A stretch of DNA of 64,000 nucleotides from positions 124,001-188,000 of the forward strand of contig JACPFU010000004.1 in assembly GCA_016182785.1 (NCBI GenBank), in the 5' to 3' direction. Under the pieces are notes generated by a model. It searched no databases. It was given only the letters and a program-made list of their open reading frames with translations, and was not told the DNA's origin. Position numbers and translations under genes: made by a program. Shown piece after piece: positions 43,471 through 52,483 of the stretch. Position 1 is the first letter of the stretch; the number at the start of each line of letters is the position of its first letter. This DNA comes from Lysobacterales bacterium (GTDB lineage: Bacteria; Pseudomonadota; Gammaproteobacteria; Xanthomonadales; Ahniellaceae).

Positions 43471-44562
43471 GTGTTCGGCGCGATCGATCACGCGCACATG
43501 GCCGAAGCCTTGCGGCTGGCGGCGCGCGGCCTGTACACGACGGCGCCGAATCCGCGCGTGGGTTGCGTGGTCGCCCGCGGCGCGACCGTGCTCGGTCGCG
43601 GCTTCCACGAGCGCGCCGGCGAACCCCACGCGGAGGTGTTTGCGTTGCGCGAAGCCGGCGCGCAGGCGCGCGGTGCGACCGCCTACGTGACCCTCGAGCC
43701 CTGCGCCCATCATGGCCGCACGCCGCCGTGCGCGGACGCGCTGGTGGCCGCGGGCGTCGCGCGCGTGGTCGCGGCCGTCGGCGACCCGTTCGACCGTGTT
43801 GCTGGCGATGGCTTCGCGCGCCTGCGCGCGGCCGGCATCGCGGTCGACGTCGGATTGATGGCTGCTGCGGCGTGCGAACTCAATGTCGGCTTCTTCTCGC
43901 GCATCGAGCGCGGCCGGCCATTCGTGCGCGTGAAGCTCGCGAGCACGCTCGACGGGCGCACGGCTCCGGCCGACGGTTCGCGACTCGCAATCACCAGCGC
44001 CGTTGCGCAGCGCGATGGGCATCACTGGCGCGCGCGCGCCTCGGCGATCCTGACCGGCATCGGCACCGTGCTCGCCGACGACCCGCTGCTGACCGTGCGC
44101 CTCGATCTCGCGCATGTGCCGCCGTTGCGCGTGATCGTCGATACGCAGCTGCGCACGCCGCCGACCGCATGCCTGCTGCGCGAGGGCGTGGCGCCGGTAT
44201 TGATCGCGTGTGGCGCGGACGCCGATGCATCGCGCCAAGCGGATCTGGTTGCGCACGGCGCGGAAGTGCGGGCATTGCCGACGCACGACGGCCGCATCGA
44301 CCTGCCCGCATTGCTGGCGTTGCTGGCCGAACGTGCGGTCAACGAACTGCACGTCGAGGCCGGTGCGCAGCTGGCCAGTGCCCTGCTTCAGCTTGGCCTG
44401 GTGGACGAGTTGTTGCTGTATCAGGCGCAGGCTTTCCTCGGGTCGGCAGCGCGACCGCTGTTCGACGGCAGTCTCGCAGCGCTGTCGCACTGGACCCTGA
44501 TCGACGAGCGCCGCATCGGGCCGGACCGTCGACTGTTGTTACGCCCACGAAACCAGGACTGA
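43471..44562 (+). CDS. ribD: Riboflavin biosynthesis bifunctional deaminase/reductase
   Basis: Predicted product of 363 residues. It deaminates and then reduces the pyrimidine intermediate of riboflavin synthesis. The deaminase zinc motif is GEPHAEVFAL with TLEPCAHHGRTPPCADAL; TTAPNPRVGCVV is the conserved start. The reductase half contains FVRVKLASTLDGRTAPADGSRLAIT, GIGTVLADDPLL and LHVEAGAQLASALLQ. GTG at 43471 is used, with an alternative ATG at 43498. Confidence 0.95.
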   Translation: MFGAIDHAHMAEALRLAARGLYTTAPNPRVGCVVARGATVLGRGFHERAGEPHAEVFALREAGAQARGATAYVTLEPCAHHGRTPPCADALVAAGVARVVAAVGDPFDRVAGDGFARLRAAGIAVDVGLMAAAACELNVGFFSRIERGRPFVRVKLASTLDGRTAPADGSRLAITSAVAQRDGHHWRARASAILTGIGTVLADDPLLTVRLDLAHVPPLRVIVDTQLRTPPTACLLREGVAPVLIACGADADASRQADLVAHGAEVRALPTHDGRIDLPALLALLAERAVNELHVEAGAQLASALLQLGLVDELLLYQAQAFLGSAARPLFDGSLAALSHWTLIDERRIGPDRRLLLRPRNQD

Positions 44563-44564
44563 CC

Positions 44565-45161
44565 ATGTTCACCGGAATCGTCGAAGCCACCGGCCGCGTT
44601 GCGGCGATCACGCATCAGGGTGGTGATGTGCGCATGCGCATCGGTTCCGAAGCACTCGGCTTCGACGACGTGCAACTCGGCGACAGCATCGCCGTCAATG
44701 GCGTCTGCCTGACGGTCGTGGCATTCGACGCCGGCGGTTTCGAGGCCGACGTTTCGACCGAGACGCTGGCCTGCACGACGCTGGGATCGTGGACGGTCGG
44801 GCGCCTGGTCAACCTCGAAAAGTCGCTGCGCTTCGGCGATCGCGTCGGCGGCCATCTGGTCAGCGGCCATGTCGATGGCGTCGGCAGCGTGCTCGCGATC
44901 GAAGCCGATGCCCGCGCCCTGCGCTGGCGCTTCGCCCTGCCGCGCGCACTCGCGCGCTTCGTCGCCGGCAAGGGCTCGATCGCCGTGGACGGCGTCAGCC
45001 TCACCGTCAACGCCGTCGACGACAACGCCTTCGACGTCGCGCTGATCCCGCACACCCAAACCGTCACCGCCTTCGCCGAAACCGCCGTCGGCAGCACCGT
45101 CAACCTCGAAGTCGACCTGCTAGCGCGTTATCTGGATCGCTTGCAGGCGGGGCCGCGCTAG
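44565..45161 (+). CDS. ribE: Riboflavin synthase, alpha subunit type
   Basis: Predicted product of 198 residues. It joins two lumazine molecules to give riboflavin. Two homologous barrels are visible, each with the signature: [23 protein letters not shown] in the first, and [24 protein letters not shown] in the second. It follows ribD by two bases. Its stop (TAG) overlaps the stop of the convergent gene on the other strand within CTAG. Confidence 0.95.
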   Translation: MFTGIVEATGRVAAITHQGGDVRMRIGSEALGFDDVQLGDSIAVNGVCLTVVAFDAGGFEADVSTETLACTTLGSWTVGRLVNLEKSLRFGDRVGGHLVSGHVDGVGSVLAIEADARALRWRFALPRALARFVAGKGSIAVDGVSLTVNAVDDNAFDVALIPHTQTVTAFAETAVGSTVNLEVDLLARYLDRLQAGPR

Positions 45162-46015
45162 CCCTCCGTCGCATCCGCCGTGGTGCCGCGGCGGTCGTCC
45201 TGGTGGATGGAGACGCCGCGGGATTCGTTGCGGAATTCGGCGAGTTCGCGCATCAGGGTTTCGATGTTGACTTCGTTCTTGAGGTTGACCTTGTAGTCGG
45301 TTTCGGCGCGGGCGCGGTCCTTGAGCGACTGGCGGTTCTGGCTCATCACGATCAGCGGGCCTTGCAGGCCGACCAGGATCGCGAGCGCGAGGTTGAAGAA
45401 CTGGAACGGGTAGGGATCGAGTGGCTTCGGCAGCACGTCGACCACGTTGACCGTGCACCAAGCCGCGGTCAGCAGCAGCAGGAACAGGATGAACGCCCAG
45501 GAGCCGTTGAGTTCGGCGACCTGGTCGGCGAGGCGATCGCTCCAGGACAGGTTCTTGTCGAACTCGGCGTCGACGTTCTTCGCGGCACGCGCGGAGAGCA
45601 GTTCGTTGGTCTCGCGCAGGCGCTCGCTCATCGTGCGCAGGATCGCCATCGCCGCCGCCGGACGGCGTTGCAGGTAGTTGGCCAGGGTGTCGTGCTGCAG
45701 CTCCAGCAGCTGCGTGTCGCTGGTCGCGACCGCGCTGGCGCTGCGCGGCTTCTGGTCGAACAGGGCCAGCTCGCCGAAGTACTCGCCGCGACTCACGTCC
45801 TTGAGCGAAATGCGCTGCGAGTTCTGGCCGGGCAGGTGGATGTTCACGTCGCCGCGGTCGACGATGTACATGGCGTCGCCGGAGTCGCCGAGCGCGAAGA
45901 TCATCTTGCCGGCCTTGAACTCGCGCGCCACCACCGCTGCGGACAGCGCGGACAGGTCGTCGTCGCTGAGGCCGGCAAACATCGGGATCGAACGCAGCAG
46001 GTCGATGGTGGCCAT
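45158..46015 (-). CDS. Cyclic-nucleotide-binding plus DUF1003 membrane protein
   Basis: Predicted product of 285 residues. Residues 1-130 are a cNMP-binding (CRP-like) beta roll: [56 protein letters not shown]. Residues 150-260 are DUF1003, with two membrane helices ([19 protein letters not shown] and [24 protein letters not shown]) and a family tail [16 protein letters not shown]. No DNA-binding helix-turn-helix is present, so it is not a CRP-type regulator. It may sense a nucleotide at the membrane. It sits antisense between ribE and ribB. Confidence 0.9.
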   Translation of the reverse strand: MATIDLLRSIPMFAGLSDDDLSALSAAVVAREFKAGKMIFALGDSGDAMYIVDRGDVNIHLPGQNSQRISLKDVSRGEYFGELALFDQKPRSASAVATSDTQLLELQHDTLANYLQRRPAAAMAILRTMSERLRETNELLSARAAKNVDAEFDKNLSWSDRLADQVAELNGSWAFILFLLLLTAAWCTVNVVDVLPKPLDPYPFQFFNLALAILVGLQGPLIVMSQNRQSLKDRARAETDYKVNLKNEVNIETLMRELAEFRNESRGVSIHQDDRRGTTADATEG

Positions 46016-46124
46016 CGTGGATTCCGGAAGTCGAATCGGGGGCGCCGCGCGGGCGGCTGCGTCCATCCTAACGATCCAGCCCGGTCGCCGGCTATCCTTC
46101 GCGCCCCCGCCAGGTCCGACCGCC

Positions 46125-47219
46125 ATGAGCTTCAGCCCGATTCCCGAATTGATCGACGAAATCCGCGCCGGGCGCATGATCGTGATGCTCGATGACGAGG
46201 ACCGCGAGAACGAGGGCGACCTGGTCATGGCCGCCGAGCTGGTGCGGCCCGAGGACATCAATTTCATGGCGCGCGAGGCACGCGGCCTGATCTGCCTGTC
46301 GCTGACCGCCGAACGCTGCAAGCAGCTGCGCCTGCCGCCGATGGTGCAGGACAACGCCTCGCGCCACCGCACCGCGTTCACGGTGTCGATCGAGGCGGCC
46401 GAGGGCGTGAGCACCGGCATCTCCGCCTACGACCGCGCCCACACCATCCGCACCGCGGTGCGCCCGAACGCGAAACCCGACGACCTGCACCAGCCCGGGC
46501 ACGTGTTCCCGCTGCAGGCGCAGCCGGGCGGCGTGCTGATGCGCGCCGGTCATACCGAGGCCGCGGTCGATCTGGCCCTGCTCGCGGGCCTCGAACCGGC
46601 CGGCGTGATCGTCGAGATCATGAGTGCCGATGGCACCATGGCGCGGCGCCCCGAGCTCGAACAGTACGCCGCGCGCCATGGCCTGAAGATCGGCACCATC
46701 GCCGACCTGATCCGCTACCGCGCGCACACCGAGGCGACGCTGACGCGGGTGTTCGAGCGCGAGGTGCAGACGCGCCACGGCGCGTTCCGCCTGGTCGCCT
46801 ATCGCGACCGCTTCGGCTCCGGCCTGCACTATGCGCTGGTGCGCGGCAGCGTCGACGCCGACGCGGTGATCCCGGTGCGTGTGCATCTGAAGAACCTGCT
46901 GGTCGACGTGCTCATGCTCGATCGCGAGGACCTCGGCATTTCCGCAGAGAAGGCGCTGGCGACGATCGCGCACGAGGGACGCGGCGTGTTCGTGCTGCTT
47001 GGCGATCATCGCGATCCCGAGGCCGAGTTCGCGCGCCTGACCGAGACCGCGCTGCCGGTGCCGGCCCTGGCCAGCGACTGGCGCCAGAGCGGTCTCGGCG
47101 CACAGATCCTCGCCGACCTCGGCGTGCGCCGGCTGCGCGTGATCGGCACGCAGCGCCGCTTCCTCGGCCTCTCGGGCTTCGGACTCGAAGTGGTAGACTA
47201 CGCGCCCCCCGAATCCTGA
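46125..47219 (+). CDS. ribB: 3,4-dihydroxy-2-butanone 4-phosphate synthase with degenerate GTP-cyclohydrolase-II-like domain
   Basis: Predicted product of 364 residues. The N-terminal 200 residues are a full Rib[54 protein letters not shown]. The C-terminal half is RibA-related ([22 protein letters not shown]...[19 protein letters not shown]), but the three zinc cysteines of GTP cyclohydrolase II (in the SECLTGD and CDC segments) are absent. The second activity is therefore probably lost, and a separate ribA would be needed elsewhere in the genome. Confidence 0.93.
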   Translation: MSFSPIPELIDEIRAGRMIVMLDDEDRENEGDLVMAAELVRPEDINFMAREARGLICLSLTAERCKQLRLPPMVQDNASRHRTAFTVSIEAAEGVSTGISAYDRAHTIRTAVRPNAKPDDLHQPGHVFPLQAQPGGVLMRAGHTEAAVDLALLAGLEPAGVIVEIMSADGTMARRPELEQYAARHGLKIGTIADLIRYRAHTEATLTRVFEREVQTRHGAFRLVAYRDRFGSGLHYALVRGSVDADAVIPVRVHLKNLLVDVLMLDREDLGISAEKALATIAHEGRGVFVLLGDHRDPEAEFARLTETALPVPALASDWRQSGLGAQILADLGVRRLRVIGTQRRFLGLSGFGLEVVDYAPPES

Positions 47220-47262
47220 TCGGCCCGCCCGCTTGCAGCGCCGCGCGGCCCGAGGTCTGTCC

Positions 47263-47859
47263 ATGCCGTCCCATCCCGTTCCGCGAGCCAAGCCGATCGA
47301 CCTGGCGCGCTTCAAGCTTTCGCGCGTCGAGCCTGCCGAGGGCGCGCTGCGCGTCGGCATCGTCGCGGCGCGCTTCAATGCCGACATCGTCGATGCCTTG
47401 CTCGAAGGCGCGCTGCGCACGCTGGCGGCGCACGACGTGCGCGGCGACGACGTGGTACTGGCGCGCGTCGCCGGTGCCTGGGAACTGGCCCAGGTGGCGC
47501 AGGCGATGGCCGACTCCGGCGAGATCGACGCAATCGTCGCGCTCGGCTGCATCATCCGCGGCGAGACCGCGCACTTCGACGTCATCGTCAACGAGTCGGC
47601 GCGGGCACTGATGGACGTGGCGCTGAAGTCCGGGCTCGCGGTGGCCAACGGCGTACTCGCGGTCGACAACGTCGGCCAGGCGCTGGCGCGCTGCGGCGGC
47701 GAGCACGGCCACAAGGGCGAGGAGGCGGCGCAGGCCGCGCTCGAAACCGCCGCCCTGATCCGCAGCCTGCTGCCCGACGACTTCGACCTGGACGGCGAAC
47801 TCGACGGCCTGCTCGACGAATTCGAGAGCGGCGCCCCGCGCCCGGGGCCGCGCCGATGA
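47263..47859 (+). CDS. ribH: 6,7-dimethyl-8-ribityllumazine synthase
   Basis: Predicted product of 198 residues. It condenses the RibD product with the RibB product. Signature segments: RVGIVAARFNADIVDALLEGAL, RVAGAWELAQVAQAMA, VALGCIIRGETAHFDVIVNE and GHKGEEAAQAALE. The length exceeds the usual 155-160 because of an N-terminal basic leader and an acidic tail after residue 170 (DDFDLDGELDGLLDEF). ATG at 47263 is chosen over an upstream TTG. The stop overlaps nusB (ATGA). Confidence 0.94.
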   Translation: MPSHPVPRAKPIDLARFKLSRVEPAEGALRVGIVAARFNADIVDALLEGALRTLAAHDVRGDDVVLARVAGAWELAQVAQAMADSGEIDAIVALGCIIRGETAHFDVIVNESARALMDVALKSGLAVANGVLAVDNVGQALARCGGEHGHKGEEAAQAALETAALIRSLLPDDFDLDGELDGLLDEFESGAPRPGPRR

Positions 47860-48311
47860 ACGAGCGCCACGCCCGTCCCGATGGCGTCGACCTGGCTGCG
47901 CGCAGCCGCGCGCGGCGCCGTGCGCTGCAGGCCACCTACGCCTGGCAGGTGTCGGGCACCAGCATGCGCGGCATCATCGAGCAGTTCAAACACGAGCAGG
48001 AGATGGAAGTGGCCGACCTGGCCTACTTCGAGGACCTGCTGGTGAACATCGAACAGCACTGCGACGAACTCGATGCGGCGATCAGCCCGCACCTCGACCG
48101 CAGCATCGCCTCGGTCGATCCGATCGAGCGCGCGGTGCTGCGCCTCGCCGCCTACGAGCTGATCCATCGCCTCGACGTGCCCTATCGCGTCGTCATCAAC
48201 GAGGCGATCGAGACGACCAAGCGTTTTGGCGCCGACTTCGGCCATACCTACGTCAACGGCGTGCTCGACAAGCTCGCGCGCGCCGTGCGCGGCAGCGAAT
48301 ACCGCCGCTGA
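47856..48311 (+). CDS. nusB: Transcription antitermination factor NusB
   Basis: Predicted product of 151 residues. It works with NusE and boxA RNA in antitermination of rRNA operons. The helical protein shows RRRALQATYAWQVSG, SVDPIERAVLRLAAYELIHRLDVPYRVVINEAIETTKRFG and YVNGVLDKLARAVR, which are the conserved parts of the family. The start overlaps the ribH stop. Confidence 0.95.
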   Translation: MNERHARPDGVDLAARSRARRRALQATYAWQVSGTSMRGIIEQFKHEQEMEVADLAYFEDLLVNIEQHCDELDAAISPHLDRSIASVDPIERAVLRLAAYELIHRLDVPYRVVINEAIETTKRFGADFGHTYVNGVLDKLARAVRGSEYRR

Positions 48312-48312
48312 T

Positions 48313-49314
48313 GTGGTCGCGCCTGCCGACGAATTCGCGCTGATCCGCCGCCTCGCGGCGACGCAGCGCGCCGGCCGCGAGGACGTGCTGCTCGGCATCG
48401 GTGACGATGGCGCCGTGCTTGCACCCGCAAGCGGCCGGCATCTGGTCGCGGTCTGCGACACGCTGGTCGCCGGCCGCCACTTCCCCGAGCACACCGACGC
48501 CTTCGCGGTCGGCTGGAAGGCGCTCGCGGTGAATCTGTCCGACCTGGCGGCGATGGGTGCGAATGCGCAGTGGGCGCTGCTGGCGCTGACCCTGCCCGCG
48601 CCCGATGCCGGCTGGGTCGAACGCTTCGGACTCGGGTTCGCGACGCTGGCGAAGATGAGCGGCGTCGAACTGGTCGGCGGCGACACCACGCGCGGGCCGC
48701 TTTCGATCACCGTGACCGCGCTCGGATCGGTCGCTGCCGGGTCGGCGCTGCGCCGCGACGGCGCGCGTGCGGGGGATCGCGTCTGCATTGCCGGCGTGCT
48801 CGGCGAAGCCGCGCTCGGTCTGGCCGCGATCGGGCAGGGACTGCGCGCCGACGCGCGCTTCGCGCACTGCATCGCGCGCCTCGATCGGCCCGAGCCGCAA
48901 CTGGCGCTCGGGCAGGCGCTGCACGGCATCGCCAGTGCCTGCATCGACGTTTCCGATGGCCTGCTCGCCGATCTCGGCCACGTCGCCGCGGCGAGTGCGG
49001 TCGGCATCCGCGTCGAACTGGCGCGCGTTCCGCATCCGCCGCTGGCGCTCGCTGGCGCGCTCGGGCTCGATGCCGGCGACGTGATCGACCTCGCGCTGGC
49101 CGGCGGCGATGATTACCTGCTCGCGTTCACCGTGCCTGCGGCGCAGCTCGCCGCCGCGCACGAGCGCCTGGCGGCGCTGGCCCTGCCGCTGGTCGAGATC
49201 GGCGAAGTGCGCGCCGGCTGCGGTGTCGAAGTGGCGGGCGCCGATGACAGCGCATACGACGTTCGACGTGCCGGCTACAACCACTTCGGAGGCGACGATG
49301 CGCAGCAAGACTGA
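48313..49314 (+). CDS. thiL: Thiamine-monophosphate kinase
   Basis: Predicted product of 333 residues from a GTG two bases after the nusB stop. It phosphorylates thiamine monophosphate to the active diphosphate. Close matches to E. coli ThiL are visible: EFALIRRL, LLGIGDDGAVL, CDTLVAGRHF, KALAVNLSDLAAMGA, LVGGDTTRGPLSIT, IDVSDGLLADLGH and LAGGDDYLLAFTV. The ATG at 48311 is in another frame, so the GTG is used; no strong ribosome site is seen. It overlaps pgpA by 17 bases. Confidence 0.95.
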   Translation: MVAPADEFALIRRLAATQRAGREDVLLGIGDDGAVLAPASGRHLVAVCDTLVAGRHFPEHTDAFAVGWKALAVNLSDLAAMGANAQWALLALTLPAPDAGWVERFGLGFATLAKMSGVELVGGDTTRGPLSITVTALGSVAAGSALRRDGARAGDRVCIAGVLGEAALGLAAIGQGLRADARFAHCIARLDRPEPQLALGQALHGIASACIDVSDGLLADLGHVAAASAVGIRVELARVPHPPLALAGALGLDAGDVIDLALAGGDDYLLAFTVPAAQLAAAHERLAALALPLVEIGEVRAGCGVEVAGADDSAYDVRRAGYNHFGGDDAQQD

Positions 49315-49807
49315 ACTGATGCGCCACCCCTGGGGCTGGCTCGCGAGCGGCTTCGGTTCCGGGTTGTCGCCGTTCGCGCCGGGCACCGCCGGCACCGCCA
49401 GCGCCTTGCTCGCCTACCTGGCGTTGCGGCCGTTCGGCTGGATGGCAGTGCTTGCCGCCGCGACCATCGCCTTCGCGCTCGGTGTGCGCGCCGCCGATTG
49501 GGTGATCCGCGAGACCGGCATCGAGGACCCGGGCGTGGTCGTGATCGACGAATGGGTCGGTACCTGGATCACGCTGCTGCCGGCGCTGACGCTGTGGCCG
49601 CAGCTCGGCTACGCGCCGCCGCTGTGGCTGGAACTGCTGGCCGCGTTCCTCGCGTTCCGGCTCACCGACATCCTCAAGCCGTGGCCGGCATCCTGGGCCG
49701 ACCGCGAGCTGCATGGCGGTTTCGGCGCGATGGCCGACGACGCCATCGCCGGCGTCTATTCGGCGCTGCTGCTGTGCGCACTGCCGTGGATCGGCGCGCG
49801 CCTGTGA
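49298..49807 (+). CDS. pgpA: Phosphatidylglycerophosphatase A
   Basis: Predicted product of 169 residues. It removes the phosphate from phosphatidylglycerophosphate at the inner membrane. Family segments: LASGFGSGLSPFAPGTAGTASAL, VVIDEWVGTWITLL, FLAFRLTDILKPWPASWADRELHGGFGAMADDAIAGVYS. Several membrane helices are present. ATG at 49298 follows GGAGG at good distance. Last gene of the nrdR-rib-nusB-thiL run. Confidence 0.95.
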   Translation: MRSKTELMRHPWGWLASGFGSGLSPFAPGTAGTASALLAYLALRPFGWMAVLAAATIAFALGVRAADWVIRETGIEDPGVVVIDEWVGTWITLLPALTLWPQLGYAPPLWLELLAAFLAFRLTDILKPWPASWADRELHGGFGAMADDAIAGVYSALLLCALPWIGARL

Positions 49808-50656
49808 TCAGCGCGCGTGCGTGGCGAGCGCGAGCTCCGCGGCACGCCGCAGCGTTGCCATCGTCTCCGCGCTGAAGCCGGCGCTGGTGCGGCGCGGCAG
49901 CGTGCTGTACTGCATCGACAGCGGCAGGCGCGCATCCGGGCGCGCGTTCAGCGCGATCAGCGGCTGCTCGATCGCGACCGCACCCGCTTCCGGCAGCCAG
50001 CCTTCGATCGCGGCGTAGATCATGATCGCCGCCAGCATCGACACCTCGGGCGTCGGGTGCAGCATGGAGTCGATGAACATCGGCCGTTGCGGGTCGAGCC
50101 GGCGCAGCTGGGTGATCGCCTCGCCGGTATCGGCGGGCACCGCATTGACTGCCTTGGACAGCCGCCGCAGCACGCGGCTGATCGACGCCTGTTCGCGGGC
50201 ATCGTTGCCCCAGGTGCCGAAGATCACCGTGCGGATGCCGAGGCCGGCCGCGAACTGCGCGTAGCGCTTGTGCGTGCGCAGGCTGTCGGTGCAGGCGAAG
50301 GTGGTGCGCAGCGATGCGTGGTCGGCGCAACGCAGCCAGCCGCCCGCTTCCTGCAGCACCAGCACGTCGACCGGGTTCGACTTCAGGTATTGCTGCACCA
50401 CGCCTTCGCGCCAGCGCTCGTTGAGGTAGCCGCCCGGCATCACGAATGCTTCGGCCACGACTTCGCGGCGCGGGTTCTGGCTGTGCACCAGCGCGCGAAA
50501 CAGCGCCGGCAGGTCGTTGCTGTAGGTGTGGCTGTTGCCGACGAACACCACCCGCAGCGGCTCGTCGCCGGCGCACACCACCAGCGGGCAGGCGAGCACG
50601 GCCACCCAGATCCAGCGGACCCAGCGGAATGCGGTGCGTGGCGACGACGAAACCAT
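49808..50656 (-). CDS. SGNH/GDSL-type hydrolase-like exported protein
   Basis: Predicted product of 282 residues. A hydrophobic N-terminus (residues 12-28, WVRWIWVAVLACPLVV) is a likely signal peptide. Block I of the SGNH fold is VVFVGNSHTYSNDLPALF; VLVLQEAGGW and a late MFIDSMLHPTPEVSMLAA (Asp and His) complete a plausible catalytic set. It probably hydrolyses an ester in the periplasm; the substrate is unknown. The start at 50656 places the signal segment at the N-terminus. Its stop abuts the pgpA stop with no gap. Confidence 0.75.
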   Translation of the reverse strand: MVSSSPRTAFRWVRWIWVAVLACPLVVCAGDEPLRVVFVGNSHTYSNDLPALFRALVHSQNPRREVVAEAFVMPGGYLNERWREGVVQQYLKSNPVDVLVLQEAGGWLRCADHASLRTTFACTDSLRTHKRYAQFAAGLGIRTVIFGTWGNDAREQASISRVLRRLSKAVNAVPADTGEAITQLRRLDPQRPMFIDSMLHPTPEVSMLAAIMIYAAIEGWLPEAGAVAIEQPLIALNARPDARLPLSMQYSTLPRRTSAGFSAETMATLRRAAELALATHAR

Positions 50657-50735
50657 GCCTTCGATCAAAGCCCCGCACGCCCGCCACCGGCAGTGCCGAA
50701 AGACACAGCGCGCATTCCTTTGCGTCTGCATGCGC

Positions 50736-52118
50736 TCACGCCGGCAGCAGCTTGCCGGGGTTGAGGATGCCGTGCGGGTCGAACTGCGCCTTGACCGCGC
50801 GCATCAATTCCAGCGTCGGAGCGGCGATGGCGAGCGGCATGAAGTCGCGCTTTTCGAGGCCGATGCCGTGTTCGCCGGAGAGGGTGCCGCCGAGCGCGAT
50901 CGTGGTCGCGAACAGTTCGGCCAGCACGCGCGGTGCCTGCGCGGCCTGGGCTTCGTTTGCGGGATCGAACATCAGGTTGACGTGCAGGTTGCCGTTGCCG
51001 GCATGGCCGAAGCAGACGATGGCGATGCCGCTCGCCGCGGCGAGCGCGCGCGTCTTCGCGACGAGCGCCGGCAGCTGCGACACCGGTACCACCACGTCCT
51101 CGTTGATCTTCCTCGGCGCGATGTGCTTCAGCGCCGGCGACAGCGCCTTGCGCGCCGCCCACAGCTGCGCCACCTGGGCCGCCGACTGCGCCGCATCTAG
51201 CTGCAGCAGGCCGTCGCCGCGCGCCGCCGCCGACACCGCGGCGACGGCATGCTCGATCGCGGCTTCGGCGCCGTCGACCTCGATCATCAGCAACGCGCCG
51301 GCGGCGGGCAGGTCGGCGCCGCCGACCTCGCGCGCGAGGCGCACCGCCTCGGCGTCCATGAACTCGAGCGCACACGGGATCTGCGGCTGGCGCATGATGC
51401 GCGCCACCGCGGCGGCGGCGCTTTCGACGTCGCGATAGAGCGCGCGCAGCGTACGCACCGATTGCGGCAGCGGCAGCAGCTTGAGCGTGGCCTCGGCGAT
51501 CACCGCGAGCGTGCCTTCCGAGCCGATGACGAGGCGCATCAGGTCGTACCCGGTGGCGCCCTTGGTGGTGCGCGAACCGAGCCGGTGCAGCACGCCGCGA
51601 CCGTCGACGCAGCGCAGCGCCAGGGTGTTGTCGCGCGCCGCGCCGTACTTCACCGCGCGTGGTCCGCCGGCGTTGCAGGCAAGGTTGCCGCCGATGCTGC
51701 AGAACGGCGCGCTGGTCGGGTCCGGGGCGAAGAACAGCCCGTGCGCGGCGGCGGCCTGCTGCAGGTCGCCATTGAGCACGCCGGCCTCGACCACGGCGAC
51801 GCGGTCCTCGGGATCGACCTCGATGATGCGGCGCATGCGTTCGCACGACAGCACCAGCCCGGCGGCGATCGGCACGCTGGCGCCGGTGGTGTTGGTGCCG
51901 CGGCCGCGCGCGACCAGCGGCACGCGCAGTTCGGCGCAGTGCGCGACGATCGCCGCGCATTGCTCCGCCGTCTCCGGCAATGCCACCGCATCGGGCAGCG
52001 ACTGGCGCCGCGAATTGTCGTAGCCGTAGGCGATGCGGCTGGCGGCGTCGTGGCGCAGCGCATCCGCGGGTAGCACGCCGGCCAAGCGGCTGAGCAGGGT
52101 GTCGATCGCGGCGCTCAT
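50736..52118 (-). CDS. FAD-linked oxidase (D-lactate/2-hydroxyacid dehydrogenase type)
   Basis: Predicted product of 460 residues. The FAD-binding (PCMH) domain has VPLVARGRGTNTTGASVP and PFCSIGGNLACNAGGPRAVKYG; the cap domain carries the histidine-containing FGHAGNGNLHVNLMFDP and SGEHGIGLEKRDFM, and the end FDPHGILNPGKLLP is the GlcD/D-lactate dehydrogenase tail. It oxidises a D-2-hydroxyacid and passes electrons to a quinone or cytochrome. The exact substrate cannot be chosen among lactate, glycolate and 2-hydroxyglutarate. Its start overlaps the yraN stop (ATGA). Confidence 0.88.
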   Translation of the reverse strand: MSAAIDTLLSRLAGVLPADALRHDAASRIAYGYDNSRRQSLPDAVALPETAEQCAAIVAHCAELRVPLVARGRGTNTTGASVPIAAGLVLSCERMRRIIEVDPEDRVAVVEAGVLNGDLQQAAAAHGLFFAPDPTSAPFCSIGGNLACNAGGPRAVKYGAARDNTLALRCVDGRGVLHRLGSRTTKGATGYDLMRLVIGSEGTLAVIAEATLKLLPLPQSVRTLRALYRDVESAAAAVARIMRQPQIPCALEFMDAEAVRLAREVGGADLPAAGALLMIEVDGAEAAIEHAVAAVSAAARGDGLLQLDAAQSAAQVAQLWAARKALSPALKHIAPRKINEDVVVPVSQLPALVAKTRALAAASGIAIVCFGHAGNGNLHVNLMFDPANEAQAAQAPRVLAELFATTIALGGTLSGEHGIGLEKRDFMPLAIAAPTLELMRAVKAQFDPHGILNPGKLLPA

Positions 52119-52483
52119 CCATCCACCCGGAACGCGTCGCGGATCCACTCGAACTGCGGCGCGTCGAGCGCGCCGCTGGCCGCGACCACGTCGAAGCGGC
52201 ACGGCGTGTTCGCATAGCGCGGCTGGCTCTGCAGGAACAGCGACGCGGCGCGCACCAGCTTGCTGCGCTTGGCGCGGGTGATCGAGTCGATGCCGTCGCC
52301 GTGTCCGGCATGCGCGCGATAGCGCACTTCGACGAACACCAGCACCTCGTCGTGCAGCATCACCAGGTCGAGCTCGCCGAGGCGGAAGCGGACCTGTCGC
52401 GCCAGCGGCCGCAGCCCCTGCGTGACCAGCCAGCGCTCGGTCGCGGCTTCGAGGGCATCGCCGACGGCGCGCGTTTCGCTCAT
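52115..52483 (-). CDS. yraN: YraN family (UPF0102) nuclease-fold protein
   Basis: Predicted product of 122 residues. Family pattern: GDALEAATERWLVTQGLRPLARQVRFRLGELDLVMLHDEVLVFVEVRYR, with the acidic and E-V-R/K residues of a restriction-nuclease-like fold. The usual E-V-K is E-V-R here. The cellular role is not established. The stop-start overlaps with lpoA and the oxidase gene place it in one operon, and lpoA-yraN divergent from rsmI is a typical gammaproteobacterial order. Confidence 0.93.
   Translation of the reverse strand: MSETRAVGDALEAATERWLVTQGLRPLARQVRFRLGELDLVMLHDEVLVFVEVRYRAHAGHGDGIDSITRAKRSKLVRAASLFLQSQPRYANTPCRFDVVAASGALDAPQFEWIRDAFRVDG

Noticed and set aside
46016-46124. FMN riboswitch before ribB
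   Set aside because: The conserved RFN blocks are not visible in this gap or before ribD.
46092-49007. Minus-strand open frame of 971 codons across ribB, ribH, nusB and thiL
   Set aside because: Four well-conserved genes lie on the other strand; the antisense translation has no family features.
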